From NCBI GenBank assembly GCA_043719385.1, contig JAYSTY010000122.1, forward strand, positions 1 to 22,915: a stretch of 22,915 bases of DNA. Direction: 5' to 3'. Each line of letters opens with the position of its first letter. The stretch's first letter is position 1. Below the pieces are notes generated by a model. That model did no database searches and was not told the origin of the DNA. It worked only from the letters and a program-made list of their open reading frames with translations. A program made the translations under genes and the position numbers. Shown here in pieces: positions 1-7,022 of this stretch. The stretch is from JAFDVL01 sp043719385 (GTDB taxonomy: Bacteria > Acidobacteriota > Blastocatellia > RBC074).

Positions 1-855
1 CGTGACTCCTGATGAGATGCTGCCGATCATGAATCTTTCTATCGTTCCCATCCCCCGCGCACCTATGAAAATGCTGTCGGCCTCCCAGCTTTCTGCTGCG
101 CGGCACAACAGAGTTTTTGGCTCTTCTGCCTCGACCAGTGACGAGGTCATTAATCCTGCCGCATTCAATGTTGCCGCCGCTGCACCTATCGCCTTTTTGA
201 TGCGCTCGTTTTCGCTCATAATCCATTCGGTGATCGGCCCGACCATCCGTGTCGAGGCAATCGGCGGAACCTCCCACGTGGCATTCACAATGCGGACCTG
301 ACTTCCTGGCGGCCAATGACGAACAGCCACCGCGTTCACTGCTGCGACTGAACCTTGCGAGCCATCTACCCCAACGATAATTTTGACCGGGGCAGTTGCA
401 GCTTCGGATTTTCCACGTGCGACGCGCACCGAGCAATGGGCTTCATGCAAAATTTTTTGCGCCACACTGCCAGCGAAAAACCGCCCCAGAGTTGATCGTC
501 CGTGCGAACCAACCACCAGCAAATCAGGTTGCCAGTCATCCGCCCGTTCCAGCAATTTTGAAGCTGGCATCCCCCAGGCAACGGCTGGGCTGACTTCCCA
601 GTTAGGAAATGTCGCGTGGAGCAGGGATTGCGCGTGTTGCGCCAGCGCCAGTGTTTCGGACGCTTCCTTCGGGTCTTCGGTGAAATGCACATCAACGCCA
701 CCGAAACTGGTGGGCGCGGCCAGCCAGTGTTCAGCCACTGTCAGCACAACCACTTCGGCTTGCGTAGGTAAACCCGCATGCGTCAAATCCAAAAGCATCT
801 TTTCCGAACAATCTGAACCATCATAGCCAATGAGAATTTTCATTCGTTCTGTCAT
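1..855 (-). CDS. tandem universal stress protein (UspA family), 3' end outside window
   Basis: The reading frame is open from an ATG at 855 to the window edge, giving 285 residues without a stop, so the C-terminus is missing. Two Usp domains are visible. Domain 1 begins MKILIGYDGSD and carries the nucleotide-binding G-2x-G-9x-G-S signature at residues 116-130 (GSHG...GS). Domain 2 begins KIIVGVDGSQ near residue 158 and repeats the signature at 265-279 (GARG...GS). Both signatures being intact suggests ATP-binding Usp domains; such tandem proteins are cytoplasmic stress or dormancy factors. The start at 855 is chosen because AGGAGG lies 5 bases upstream; a second in-frame ATG is at 843. Only a few residues should be missing, since the second signature normally sits about 20 residues from the end. 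Confidence 0.9.
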   Translation of the reverse strand, partial: MTERMKILIGYDGSDCSEKMLLDLTHAGLPTQAEVVVLTVAEHWLAAPTSFGGVDVHFTEDPKEASETLALAQHAQSLLHATFPNWEVSPAVAWGMPASKLLERADDWQPDLLVVGSHGRSTLGRFFAGSVAQKILHEAHCSVRVARGKSEAATAPVKIIVGVDGSQGSVAAVNAVAVRHWPPGSQVRIVNATWEVPPIASTRMVGPITEWIMSENERIKKAIGAAAATLNAAGLMTSSLVEAEEPKTLLCRAAESWEADSIFIGARGMGTIERFMIGSISSGVT

Positions 856-878
856 ACCTGCCTCCTCTTATAAATCAA

Positions 879-903
879 GTGTTGCAATTAAGCAGGGCAA
901 CAC
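879..903. promoter_or_regulatory. small inverted repeat upstream of the universal stress gene
   Basis: GTGTTGC at 879-885 is matched by GCAACAC at 897-903 around an 11-base loop, 24 bases upstream of the universal stress protein ATG. It could be an operator or a leader hairpin. A 7-bp stem alone is weak evidence and no partner copy was seen elsewhere in the window. The rest of the 172-bp gap (856-1027) shows nothing else I can name. Confidence 0.25.
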
Positions 904-1027
904 CTGTGCCGAGGAATAGTTCGTCATCAAGCAGGAAAATTTGTAATTTTATCAGGCAGGAAGAGGGACTGAAGCGCTGGCTGCGTTACTTTACCCAATA
1001 CAGTGCGTAACTTTACGCTCCGAGGCG

Positions 1028-1561
1028 CTATTTTGTGTCTGACTTGGAGGCAAATCGCTCTTTTAGTTTCTGCAAAGTATATTCATTGCCGCGTTTGAAA
1101 AATTCGCGCATCTTTCTGGACTCATCATCATCGCCAAACCCCATGCTGACCTCTCTGACCCGCGTAGCTTTTTCACCATCAGCCTCGAAATAAATGACCG
1201 TCCACATACTCCTGATTGCGTTCGGAAAGGGAAATGTTTCTGGAGCCTTCGTGACTTTGAAGGACAGCAGACGTTTTGGCTCGAAGCTGAGAATTGTATT
1301 CTCGATAGCGTTAGCATCTCCAACTGTTCCCTTTGGATCGTATTGAGTTTTCATCTTGCCGCCGACCCTGAGTTCAATTTCAGCGTGTGCCACCATCCAT
1401 GATTCCAAGCCCGCTTTCGTCGTGAAAGCCGCCCAGACCTGCTCCAATGGCGCATTGACTACGGCTTCATGAATGAGCCGATTGTCTTCTTGTGCGTGTG
1501 AAGTATTCGCTAAGAGCGTCAACCCCACGATGATGAAAACTAAGAATGTGTTTTTCTTCAT
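1028..1561 (-). CDS. secreted SRPBCC (START-like, AHSA1-type) domain protein
   Basis: 177 residues. An N-terminal signal peptide (MKKNTFLVFIIVGLTLLANT, then SHAQ) predicts export with cleavage near residue 23. The rest is a single SRPBCC domain: strand LIHEAVVNAPLEQVWAAF, then W-rich SWMVAHAEIELRVGG, the usual beginning of AHSA1-type helix-grip proteins, and a long C-terminal helix (SRKMREFFKRGNEYTLQKL). The fold makes a hydrophobic pocket for a small lipid or aromatic ligand; the ligand cannot be read from sequence. Exported members are less usual than cytoplasmic ones. The gene lies downstream of the GNAT gene, separated by a 134-bp inverted-repeat element. The family call is firm; the function is unknown. 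Confidence 0.85.
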   Translation of the reverse strand: MKKNTFLVFIIVGLTLLANTSHAQEDNRLIHEAVVNAPLEQVWAAFTTKAGLESWMVAHAEIELRVGGKMKTQYDPKGTVGDANAIENTILSFEPKRLLSFKVTKAPETFPFPNAIRSMWTVIYFEADGEKATRVREVSMGFGDDDESRKMREFFKRGNEYTLQKLKERFASKSDTK

Positions 1562-1587
1562 AAGCTGAATACCCGCAAACTTTTAAG

Positions 1588-1721
1588 AGCGCGGAGCGTT
1601 TGGAGTGCTGTGACTTGTCACAGCTTTGCGTTCGTGCCTGCGCGACTATGGGTTGACCTTGCAGCACCACCAGCGAACACCAAAGCGGCGTCGAGCCGCC
1701 GCACTCCAAACGCTCCGCGCT
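1588..1721. repeat. inverted-repeat element R1 (two REP-like units facing each other)
   Basis: Perfect 21-bp terminal inverted repeats at 1588-1608 and 1701-1721 (arm core GCGCGGAGCGTTTGGAGTGC) bound a 134-bp element. Directly inside each arm is a different hairpin followed by the same tail: on the left GCTGTGAC-TT-GTCACAGC (1607-1624) then CTTTGCGTTCG; on the right, read on the minus strand, GGCGGCTCGACGCCGC then TTTGGTGTTCG. The stem sequences differ while the stem-loop and flanks are kept, as in paired REP units (BIME-like). No coding capacity is seen. It lies in the 223-bp gap between the GNAT stop and the SRPBCC start. Confidence 0.85.
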
Positions 1722-1784
1722 TCCCGGAAACTTGATTCTCTTCCATTTTAATTTGCATCCCCTCATTTACTGTCTTCATCTTGT

Positions 1785-1804
1785 CTATCCTGTTAATCCT
1801 GTCC
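1785..1804. repeat. short dispersed-type motif TCTATCCTGTTAATCCTGTC
   Basis: The 20-base motif consists of two near-copies of ATCCTGT. On the minus strand it reads GACAGGATTAACAGGATAGA and supplies the last codons and the TAG stop of the GNAT gene. I recognise it as resembling an intergenic repeat common in soil-bacterial genomes; only one copy is in this window, so its repeat nature is from memory. Confidence 0.4.
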
Positions 1805-2492
1805 AAGTTGCCTTTCCTCGCATCATACGCCAGATCGGTAACTTGCTGCGCTCAACAAAGCCAGACTTTTCGTACAAACGTTTCGCCCTTTCATTCTCAT
1901 CACCAACGTGCAGAAATGGCATAGTCCCGCGTTTGTGCATTCGATTGACCAGAGCACTTACTAATCGTTCGGCGTGTCCCTGCCCTCTAAAATCAGGATG
2001 CGTACACACCGCGCTGATTTCCTGAAACCCCGGCATTGACATGCGTTCACCCGCCATCGCAATCAGAATTCTATTGTGACGAACGCCAAAATAATCTCCC
2101 ATTTCGTATGTACGCGGACGAAAATAGCCGGGAAAAGCCACCGCCGTCAACGCCAGCATATCCGGCACATCCGCTGCTGATAATTGAAGGATATTTTGCC
2201 CGCCCTCGTCTGCAATCTCAGAATCTTCCCACACCATCTGCGCACAGATTCCGTAGGCTTCAACTTTCAAACCACGCGATAAAGGTGGATTACTGCCAAG
2301 CAGATAAACAACTTCATCTTCTGCAATCAGAGAATTTAACGCGGAGACGCTGGCTGGCTGTTCATCAGGGATCGCAGCAAATGGAGCGACATCAGGCTGG
2401 TATCGCTTCGCTAGATCATCGCCCAACGAAAAATTGGATTGATGAGTACAGAGTGCGTGCCAAATTGGATTATCTAAAATGTGTGCTGACAT
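1785..2492 (-). CDS. GNAT family N-acetyltransferase (FR47-like)
   Basis: 235 residues. The C-terminal half is a GNAT domain: the strand before motif A (EISAVCTHPDF) leads into the acetyl-CoA pyrophosphate loop RGQGHA (R-x-x-G-x-A type) and helix ERLVSALVNRMHKRG, followed by motif B (PFLHVGDENERAKRLYEKSGFVER). The N-terminal about 100 residues are a divergent GNAT-like half, as in FR47-type proteins. It should transfer an acetyl group from acetyl-CoA to a small amine or amino-acid derivative; the acceptor is unknown. The ATG at 2492 is 7 bases after the stop of the alpha/beta hydrolase gene, so the two are probably cotranscribed. The last six residues (TGLTG and the residue before) come from the GGATTAACAGGATAG repeat and may not belong to the ancestral protein. 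Confidence 0.85.
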   Translation of the reverse strand: MSAHILDNPIWHALCTHQSNFSLGDDLAKRYQPDVAPFAAIPDEQPASVSALNSLIAEDEVVYLLGSNPPLSRGLKVEAYGICAQMVWEDSEIADEGGQNILQLSAADVPDMLALTAVAFPGYFRPRTYEMGDYFGVRHNRILIAMAGERMSMPGFQEISAVCTHPDFRGQGHAERLVSALVNRMHKRGTMPFLHVGDENERAKRLYEKSGFVERSKLPIWRMMRGKATWTGLTG

Positions 2493-2499
2493 TTTGTGT

Positions 2500-3357
2500 T
2501 TAGTCGCCTCTCAATTTTTCATCAAGCCATTCCAGCAATTCCGCCGGAAGCCGCTCATGAAACTTCTCACGATCAAAGCCTTCTGGATCAGTTGACGGAG
2601 GGAACGTCGGGCTTTTCATCTGGGGCGGAAACGGACTCAGGAACGAGAAATGTCCGGCGTTCTCAATAACTCTGTGCGTAACCTGTGTGCGGTCAGGAAC
2701 GCGGTCAAGGACAAGTTCTGAGTACAAGATCGAAGCATATTCATCTCTCTCTGCGACCAGTAATAAAATCGGGATGGTGACGTTACGCAACGAATCTTCG
2801 GGAATGTAAAAGGCAGTTGCGGGAGCCATCAACACAATCGCCTTCACACGCGGATCGGCTTTTACCTCAACTCGGCGCCGTTCCTTTGACCACGGCGTGC
2901 CACCGGCTACTGCCAGCGCGGTGTACCCGCCTCCTGAATGACCAATGATGGCGACGTTGTCTGGTTGGATACATGCGCTGAACTGCGCATCAGAAATGAC
3001 AGCATCAATCGTGAGGCTGACGTGTCGTGGACGGTACTCAAGGTTTTCGTGCGTGTCCGCTAATTCGTTATTGTTGCGATTGTTCCCGTAATGTTCGAGC
3101 AAGGCGACTACATAACCGTTCTTCGCCAGATGAGTGCCGACGGTGCGATGGAGCAGATGCGAACTTCCGGTTCCGTGCGAAATCACAACGAGCGGAAATT
3201 GTCCATCCGCAACAGGCGCATCCGTACTGACATCCATTGTATACGGGCCAAAAGCTGTTAGGGCGGAAGGCGTGTTGGTCGGATACAACACGAGCGCGGG
3301 AAACGTGATTCCCTTCTCTTCGTCTTTGATTTGTATGTGGCGGATGCCTGCAAACAT
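2500..3357 (-). CDS. alpha/beta hydrolase (PAF-acetylhydrolase/dienelactone hydrolase-like)
   Basis: 285 residues. The oxyanion strand VVISHGTGSS (57-66) and nucleophile elbow IIGHSGGGY place the catalytic serine at S141; D205 (VAERDEY) and H236 (ENAGHFSF) complete the triad at the expected spacing. No signal peptide, so probably cytoplasmic. Proteins of this type hydrolyse short esters; the substrate is unknown. The start is taken at the ATG at 3357 (MFAGIRHIQIK), preceded by AAGGAAACGCCA. The open frame extends 54 bases further up to 3411, but that stretch is the duplicated fragment 3368-3457 read in the wrong frame and is not expected to be coding. It probably forms a two-gene unit with the GNAT gene. 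Confidence 0.85.
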   Translation of the reverse strand: MFAGIRHIQIKDEEKGITFPALVLYPTNTPSALTAFGPYTMDVSTDAPVADGQFPLVVISHGTGSSHLLHRTVGTHLAKNGYVVALLEHYGNNRNNNELADTHENLEYRPRHVSLTIDAVISDAQFSACIQPDNVAIIGHSGGGYTALAVAGGTPWSKERRRVEVKADPRVKAIVLMAPATAFYIPEDSLRNVTIPILLLVAERDEYASILYSELVLDRVPDRTQVTHRVIENAGHFSFLSPFPPQMKSPTFPPSTDPEGFDREKFHERLPAELLEWLDEKLRGD

Positions 3358-3367
3358 TGGCGTTTCC

Positions 3368-3457
3368 TTTTTATGGTTTTGGTAATTCCAGTAATTCGAT
3401 TGATCCACCATTTCTGATGACCAGATGGGAGTCAGGAATTTTCAATAAATTATCCAA
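3368..3457 (-). pseudogene. decayed 3'-terminal fragment of a second copy of the YCII-like gene
   Basis: These 90 bases align without gaps to 4224-4313, the end of the YCII-like gene, with 9 mismatches (about 90% identity). Read on the minus strand they still encode LDNLLKIPDSHLVIRNGGSI then ELLELPKP and a stop, against LDDLLKILDSHPVIRNGGSI then ELLELPKS in the intact gene. Similarity ends abruptly at both sides, just before the CPBP gene stop on one side, so no start or N-terminal part is left. It looks like the residue of a local duplication that once bracketed the CPBP protease gene. Confidence 0.75.
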
Positions 3458-3474
3458 CAGTCACGGGTAATACT

Positions 3475-4137
3475 CTATCCTGCGGGCAACATAGGTGGAC
3501 TATACAAATTCAGAAATACAGGAACAGAGAGGTTGAGCAAATCCACCAGCACATGAGCGAATACCGGGAATCGTAAACTTTTTGTTTTACGATAAACAAG
3601 CGCCCAAACTACGCCCATTATCAAGGTACTAATGAATGTGGCAGGGTGACGATTCGCTATTGAATTTACACCTAAGGTGAGCGGATGATTCAGCGCAAAC
3701 AATAAACTGGTATACAGCACACTTAACCAACTCGGCCAGCGCGAGGTTGCATCCAACAAAACTCCGCGCCAGTATCCTTCTTCCAAAAAAGGATTAATCA
3801 GCGCAAATAACAACCAGGGCAACCAGATCCAAATCGGGCTGAGCAAGCGCCAGTTCAATAAGAAAATTGGTAGCGGAATCAGTCCGACCACAAGTGCGAT
3901 GGCTGACCATCCCCACGCACCTTGTGGAGCACGAACCCAATGCTGGATTGACTCCTTACCACCACTGAAGCCAATCATCAACGCAAATAAACTCCAGAAG
4001 ACAAGATTGAGAGGAACCCACGCCCAAACCCCCAGTACACTTCCTGCGAAAAGTGCCGTCAGATGACCGAGGGCAATTATCCCAACTGGTGAAAGCACGA
4101 CAAACAACTGACGCGACTTACTTATTGTAGTAGCCAT
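3475..4137 (-). CDS. CPBP family intramembrane metalloprotease (CAAX protease/bacteriocin-processing type)
   Basis: 220 residues with about seven hydrophobic segments, hence an integral inner-membrane protein. All three CPBP/Abi motifs are present: EEGYWR (E119, E120, R124), FALNH (F147, H151) and HVLVD (H195, D199). These residues bind zinc and activate water within the membrane in this family (Rce1-like). Bacterial members are linked to bacteriocin self-immunity, peptide processing or signalling; the target here is unknown. The start at 4137 (MATTISKSRQ) is preferred because hydrophobic sequence begins soon after and AGAGAAAAT precedes it; ATG at 4185 or TTG at 4188 would add 16 or 17 residues. 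It is bracketed by the two copies of the YCII-like 3' end. Confidence 0.85.
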   Translation of the reverse strand: MATTISKSRQLFVVLSPVGIIALGHLTALFAGSVLGVWAWVPLNLVFWSLFALMIGFSGGKESIQHWVRAPQGAWGWSAIALVVGLIPLPIFLLNWRLLSPIWIWLPWLLFALINPFLEEGYWRGVLLDATSRWPSWLSVLYTSLLFALNHPLTLGVNSIANRHPATFISTLIMGVVWALVYRKTKSLRFPVFAHVLVDLLNLSVPVFLNLYSPPMLPAG

Positions 4138-4226
4138 ATTTTCTCTGTTTGCAATTTCTCTTCTGGTAAGCCCTTGAGTAACCATCAACCTGGCATTGAA
4201 GTTAGAGGCTTAAAGTTATTTTGTTT

Positions 4227-4517
4227 TTATGATTTTGGCAATTCCAGTAATTCGATTGATCCACCATTTCTAATGACAGGATGAGAGTCAAGAATTTTCA
4301 ATAAATCATCTAATTCATCTGTTTCAAATTTCATGTAGCCAGCAACGCTATCCGGGATTTTTTCGTGAATGCTATTTCCAATCGTTCTTCTTTTTTCGCC
4401 AATCTCACTACCGCCGCGAAACATCCCGGATTGATAGGCCAATTGAAAGAATGCTTCCCATTCTTCGTCTTTCGTTGGCACTGCAACGTTATTGAAAATA
4501 ATTGTTAAATATTCCAG
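4227..4517 (-). CDS. YCII-related small protein with probable CTG start
   Basis: The frame opens directly after the stop of the upstream kinase gene: CTG GAA TAT TTA ACA, giving (M/L)EYLTIIFNN... then ELPKS, 96 residues. The C-terminal half matches the YCII/DGPF pattern: GMFRGGSEIG, then VAGYMKFETDELDDLLKILD and HPVIRNGGSIELLEL, which in this dimeric alpha-beta barrel family reads G-Y-F-x-x-E-(A/T)-x-S-L-E-E and H-P-x-x-x-x-G-G-(S/T)-(I/V)-E. The first strand EYLTIIF is also a normal YCII beginning, which argues for the CTG (4515-4517); AAAGGA lies 7 bases upstream of it. The only standard start, GTG at 4481, would give 84 residues without strand 1 and has no ribosome site. Its role is unknown; YCII proteins are small cytoplasmic enzymes or accessory domains. 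Confidence 0.7.
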   Translation of the reverse strand: MEYLTIIFNNVAVPTKDEEWEAFFQLAYQSGMFRGGSEIGEKRRTIGNSIHEKIPDSVAGYMKFETDELDDLLKILDSHPVIRNGGSIELLELPKS

Positions 4518-5027
4518 TTAAGCGTCCTTTATTCGAGCCAGAAACTCTTCTAATTCCGCGTCTGTCCGCAGGAAGATTACAGTCTTATCAGGCTTATCAG
4601 TCAACATCCGTACCACCTTCGGCTTAGTCCGTTTCTGATAGTTCCAAACCCAGAGCATAAATTTTAAGTCTATCTTTTCGGGACAGCCTTCCGCCATATC
4701 AGGTCTGCTTTTGTTTCGATATTTTATACTCCGTTTGATTACACGCCACTCGCAAATCGTTTGTGCAAAATCAAGAAAGATAACTGTGTCACAAGCCTCA
4801 ATTCGCACATCAAGTGTGCCAGAATAATTTCCATCCATGATCCAGCATTCAGGCGCAATCAACTGCTCTACGGTTTGCTTCCACTCATCTTTCGGAGGTT
4901 CAATCCAGCCCGATTTCCAGTAGAGCGAATCTAAATGAATGACTTCGATCATGAGGATTTTACTAAGCCGTTTCGCAAACGTAGTTTTGCCAGCACCGCC
5001 CGAACCAATAACTAAAATCCTCTTCAT
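4518..5027 (-). CDS. P-loop NTPase, DNA topology modulation protein (FlaR-like) / adenylate-kinase-like kinase
   Basis: 169 residues. The Walker A loop GSGGAGKTT (residues 8-16) is followed by the family pattern HLDSLYWKSGWIEPPKDEW (the L-D-x-L-Y-W motif) and IMDGNYSGTLDVRIEACDTVIFLD (G-N-Y, R and hydrophobic strand plus D, Walker-B-like). This order is characteristic of the group annotated as topology modulation or FlaR-like proteins, which resemble nucleotide kinases; the real substrate is not established. It sits 9 bases after the zinc-ribbon gene and directly abuts the CTG of the YCII-like gene, so the three are probably one transcript. Confidence 0.85.
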   Translation of the reverse strand: MKRILVIGSGGAGKTTFAKRLSKILMIEVIHLDSLYWKSGWIEPPKDEWKQTVEQLIAPECWIMDGNYSGTLDVRIEACDTVIFLDFAQTICEWRVIKRSIKYRNKSRPDMAEGCPEKIDLKFMLWVWNYQKRTKPKVVRMLTDKPDKTVIFLRTDAELEEFLARIKDA

Positions 5028-5036
5028 AGATTGTTG

Positions 5037-5519
5037 TCAGGAGTGTAATTCTTTACTTTCCTGCTCGTCCGGTTTTGCTGCCGGGTGATTCAATAAACTC
5101 GTAGTCCGTTCAGTGATGCTGGGTAAATATTCAAGCTTGTTTTCCTGTGGCAAATAAATTGGTTGCGCGGGAGTATTCGCATTAGATTTTGAGCGGGGCG
5201 ATGAAAGAGATGAATACGCAACCAGAAACATTCCTATGATAGAAATCAAGACTCCGCTGGCAGCAATTATTTCCTGATGAATTATCATCGTGCTGATGAC
5301 GCCAAGCGCCAACCCAATAAACATAATCAACATTCCTGCCAGCGCCAATTTTCGCCTTCGTTGTCCGGCTGTCTGAGGGATGTGGGCTGGCGTGTTTTCA
5401 GGCTCAGCAACCTCAGCGTATTCCGCCAGAGGTTTGGTAATAATCTGCAAGCTCGTCCCACAAGTACGGCAAAAATTTTGGGTTTGTTCTGACTGCGATC
5501 CACATTGGTAACATTTCAT
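5037..5519 (-). CDS. zinc-ribbon protein with two transmembrane segments
   Basis: 160 residues from ATG 5519. Residues 1-20 form a zinc ribbon (CYQCG and CRTCG: C3, C6, C17, C20). After a polar linker come two hydrophobic helices (LALAGMLIMFIGLALGVIST and IIAASGVLISIIGMFLVAYS), joined by a very short turn, then a polar glutamate- and proline-containing tail. The topology suggests both ends on the same side of the membrane, presumably cytoplasmic since the ribbon is a cytoplasmic fold. A TTG at 5531 would add four residues (MRRN), which is less likely. Function unknown; such proteins are common near signalling or stress genes without a defined role. Confidence 0.75.
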   Translation of the reverse strand: MKCYQCGSQSEQTQNFCRTCGTSLQIITKPLAEYAEVAEPENTPAHIPQTAGQRRRKLALAGMLIMFIGLALGVISTMIIHQEIIAASGVLISIIGMFLVAYSSLSSPRSKSNANTPAQPIYLPQENKLEYLPSITERTTSLLNHPAAKPDEQESKELHS

Positions 5520-5620
5520 ATTGCGTCTCAAGAGATTAGGAAACTGATATTCAAGATACGTTAATGGCTGAACTTTTGTTCCTGGTTTATAGTCCCCTTC
5601 CGAAGCTCACTCGCTCACGC

Positions 5621-6907
5621 TCACGTACTGAGATGCATCAGCGCATAATGTTTACGGTACGATTGATAAGTAGCTCTGAATAATATGGCTGAAATTAACG
5701 AAGCGCCACCAACGGTCAATGCCAGCGAAACGCCTACCATTTTCGGATCATGAAAAATGTGATCATTGAACAAGCCTGGCAAATACGGACCTAAAATTAA
5801 GCCGAAAAGATTTAACGTAAAAACCTGCAAAGCGCCAACCTGTCCACGTACCTGATTTGGCAGGATTAATTGCAGCGCGGCATACGAACTCCCAATCGGC
5901 ATCGCTAAAAAGAAAAACGCGGGAACCAGTAAAGCAATTTGCCAATTCAAAACGGTCATTGCCATCGCCAGACAGAAAAAAGTTCCGGCACATAATGTTG
6001 CCAGAACTCCGACGCGTAACGACGCATCGGCTTTGCCGCGCCGTTGCCAGTAATCGCAGAGTACGCCGCCCGAATACGCGCCCAGCAATCCTGTCACTAA
6101 CGAAATTATCCCTAACATTAACCCTGTCTCTTTCGGTGTCCACCCGTGAACCCGAATGAAATACGTTGCGAGCCAGGCCTGTTGCGCATAGTTACACATT
6201 GCCTGAAACGCGAAAGCCAGACAAATCCCTGCGACGGATTGCCAACGCAATTTCACCTGCGCAAAAACTTCCCGAATGCTCAGCTTGGAATCCCGCCCGC
6301 CAAGCAAATTCCTGCGTACCGGCTCCCTGATCGTAAACATCAGTAAAGCCGCCAGCAAACCTGGCGCTCCAACGATCAAAAATGTCGTCCGCCACGATCC
6401 GACGCGTTGGATAATTAATCCGCCGATAATCAATGCCAATCCTGAACCGAAAAATACGCCCATTGAAAAAATGCTCAGCGCACGCCCTAATTTTTCTTTG
6501 GGAAAATAATCTGACAGCAATGAAAACGCTGACGGAGAAAGGGTAGCTTCGCCGACGCCGACGCCCATCCGTGCGAGGAAGAGCGTAGCGAAACTATTGG
6601 TAAGCGAACACGCCGCTGTTGCCAGACTCCAGAAAAAAATTCCGCCGGCGACTAAATTCCTGCGATTGCCGCGATCTACAATTCTGCCCATCGGCATCCC
6701 TAAAACCGTGTAGAAAATTCCGAAGGCGAGTCCATGTAGCAAGCCGATAGAACTGTCACTAATGCCAAGTTCCAGCTTAATCGGCGTGACCAGCAACGCC
6801 AGAATTTGCCTATCAATAAACGACAGCGTATTGCACAACATCAGTACGATGGCGACGTACCAGGCATAATTGAGATTGGTATTTTCGGATTTATTTTCTG
6901 GGGTCAT
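5621..6907 (-). CDS. MFS transporter (Spinster-like), probable phenolic acid uptake
   Basis: 428 residues with the pattern of 12 membrane helices. Helix 1 ends in LSFIDRQIL, the D-R pair typical of Spinster-like and aromatic-acid MFS carriers; the loop 2-3 signature GMPMGRIVDRGNRR (G-x-x-x-D-R-x-x-R-R) is intact; RMGVGVGEATLSPSAFSLLS is the helix 4/5 region of the same family. It acts in the inner membrane, most likely as a proton symporter. Context suggests an aromatic acid such as 4-hydroxybenzoate, p-coumarate or ferulate, because it is the last gene of the phenolic cluster, 115 bases after pobA with repeat R2 between. The substrate is inference. No clear Shine-Dalgarno sequence precedes the ATG. 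Confidence 0.85.
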   Translation of the reverse strand: MTPENKSENTNLNYAWYVAIVLMLCNTLSFIDRQILALLVTPIKLELGISDSSIGLLHGLAFGIFYTVLGMPMGRIVDRGNRRNLVAGGIFFWSLATAACSLTNSFATLFLARMGVGVGEATLSPSAFSLLSDYFPKEKLGRALSIFSMGVFFGSGLALIIGGLIIQRVGSWRTTFLIVGAPGLLAALLMFTIREPVRRNLLGGRDSKLSIREVFAQVKLRWQSVAGICLAFAFQAMCNYAQQAWLATYFIRVHGWTPKETGLMLGIISLVTGLLGAYSGGVLCDYWQRRGKADASLRVGVLATLCAGTFFCLAMAMTVLNWQIALLVPAFFFLAMPIGSSYAALQLILPNQVRGQVGALQVFTLNLFGLILGPYLPGLFNDHIFHDPKMVGVSLALTVGGASLISAILFRATYQSYRKHYALMHLST

Positions 6908-6929
6908 AAGGGTTTTGGGTGACGAAAAA

Positions 6930-7006
6930 GTCCAATAAACTTCAGTTTGTTGTTGTTTTGGGCGGGCATTTACCGCAAGAGGGCGACAAACTAAAGTTTA
7001 TCGGAC
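6930..7006. repeat. inverted-repeat element R2 (AAACTTTAGTTT-core family)
   Basis: Arms at 6930-6952 and 6984-7006 are 23 bases each and match as inverted repeats with three mismatches. Arm core is GTCCGATAAACTTTAGTTTG, itself containing a small dyad (AAACT..AGTTT). The same arm occurs in R5 at 12847-12931, so this is a repeat family. A 15-base palindrome, AACGTCTCAGACGTT (7007-7021), abuts the right arm and leads up to the pobA stop. The element lies between pobA and the transporter gene; in mRNA it would form a long stem. Confidence 0.8.
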
Positions 7007-7022
7007 AACGTCTCAGACGTTT

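Noticed and set aside
383..826. Plus-strand open frames of 99 and 147 codons opposite the stress protein gene
   Set aside because: They are antisense to a minus-strand frame with two intact Usp signatures and a strong ribosome site.
3358..3411. N-terminal extension MVDQSNYWNYQNHKK of the alpha/beta hydrolase
   Set aside because: It is the duplicated YCII fragment read out of frame; the ATG at 3357 has a purine-rich leader and begins the conserved domain.
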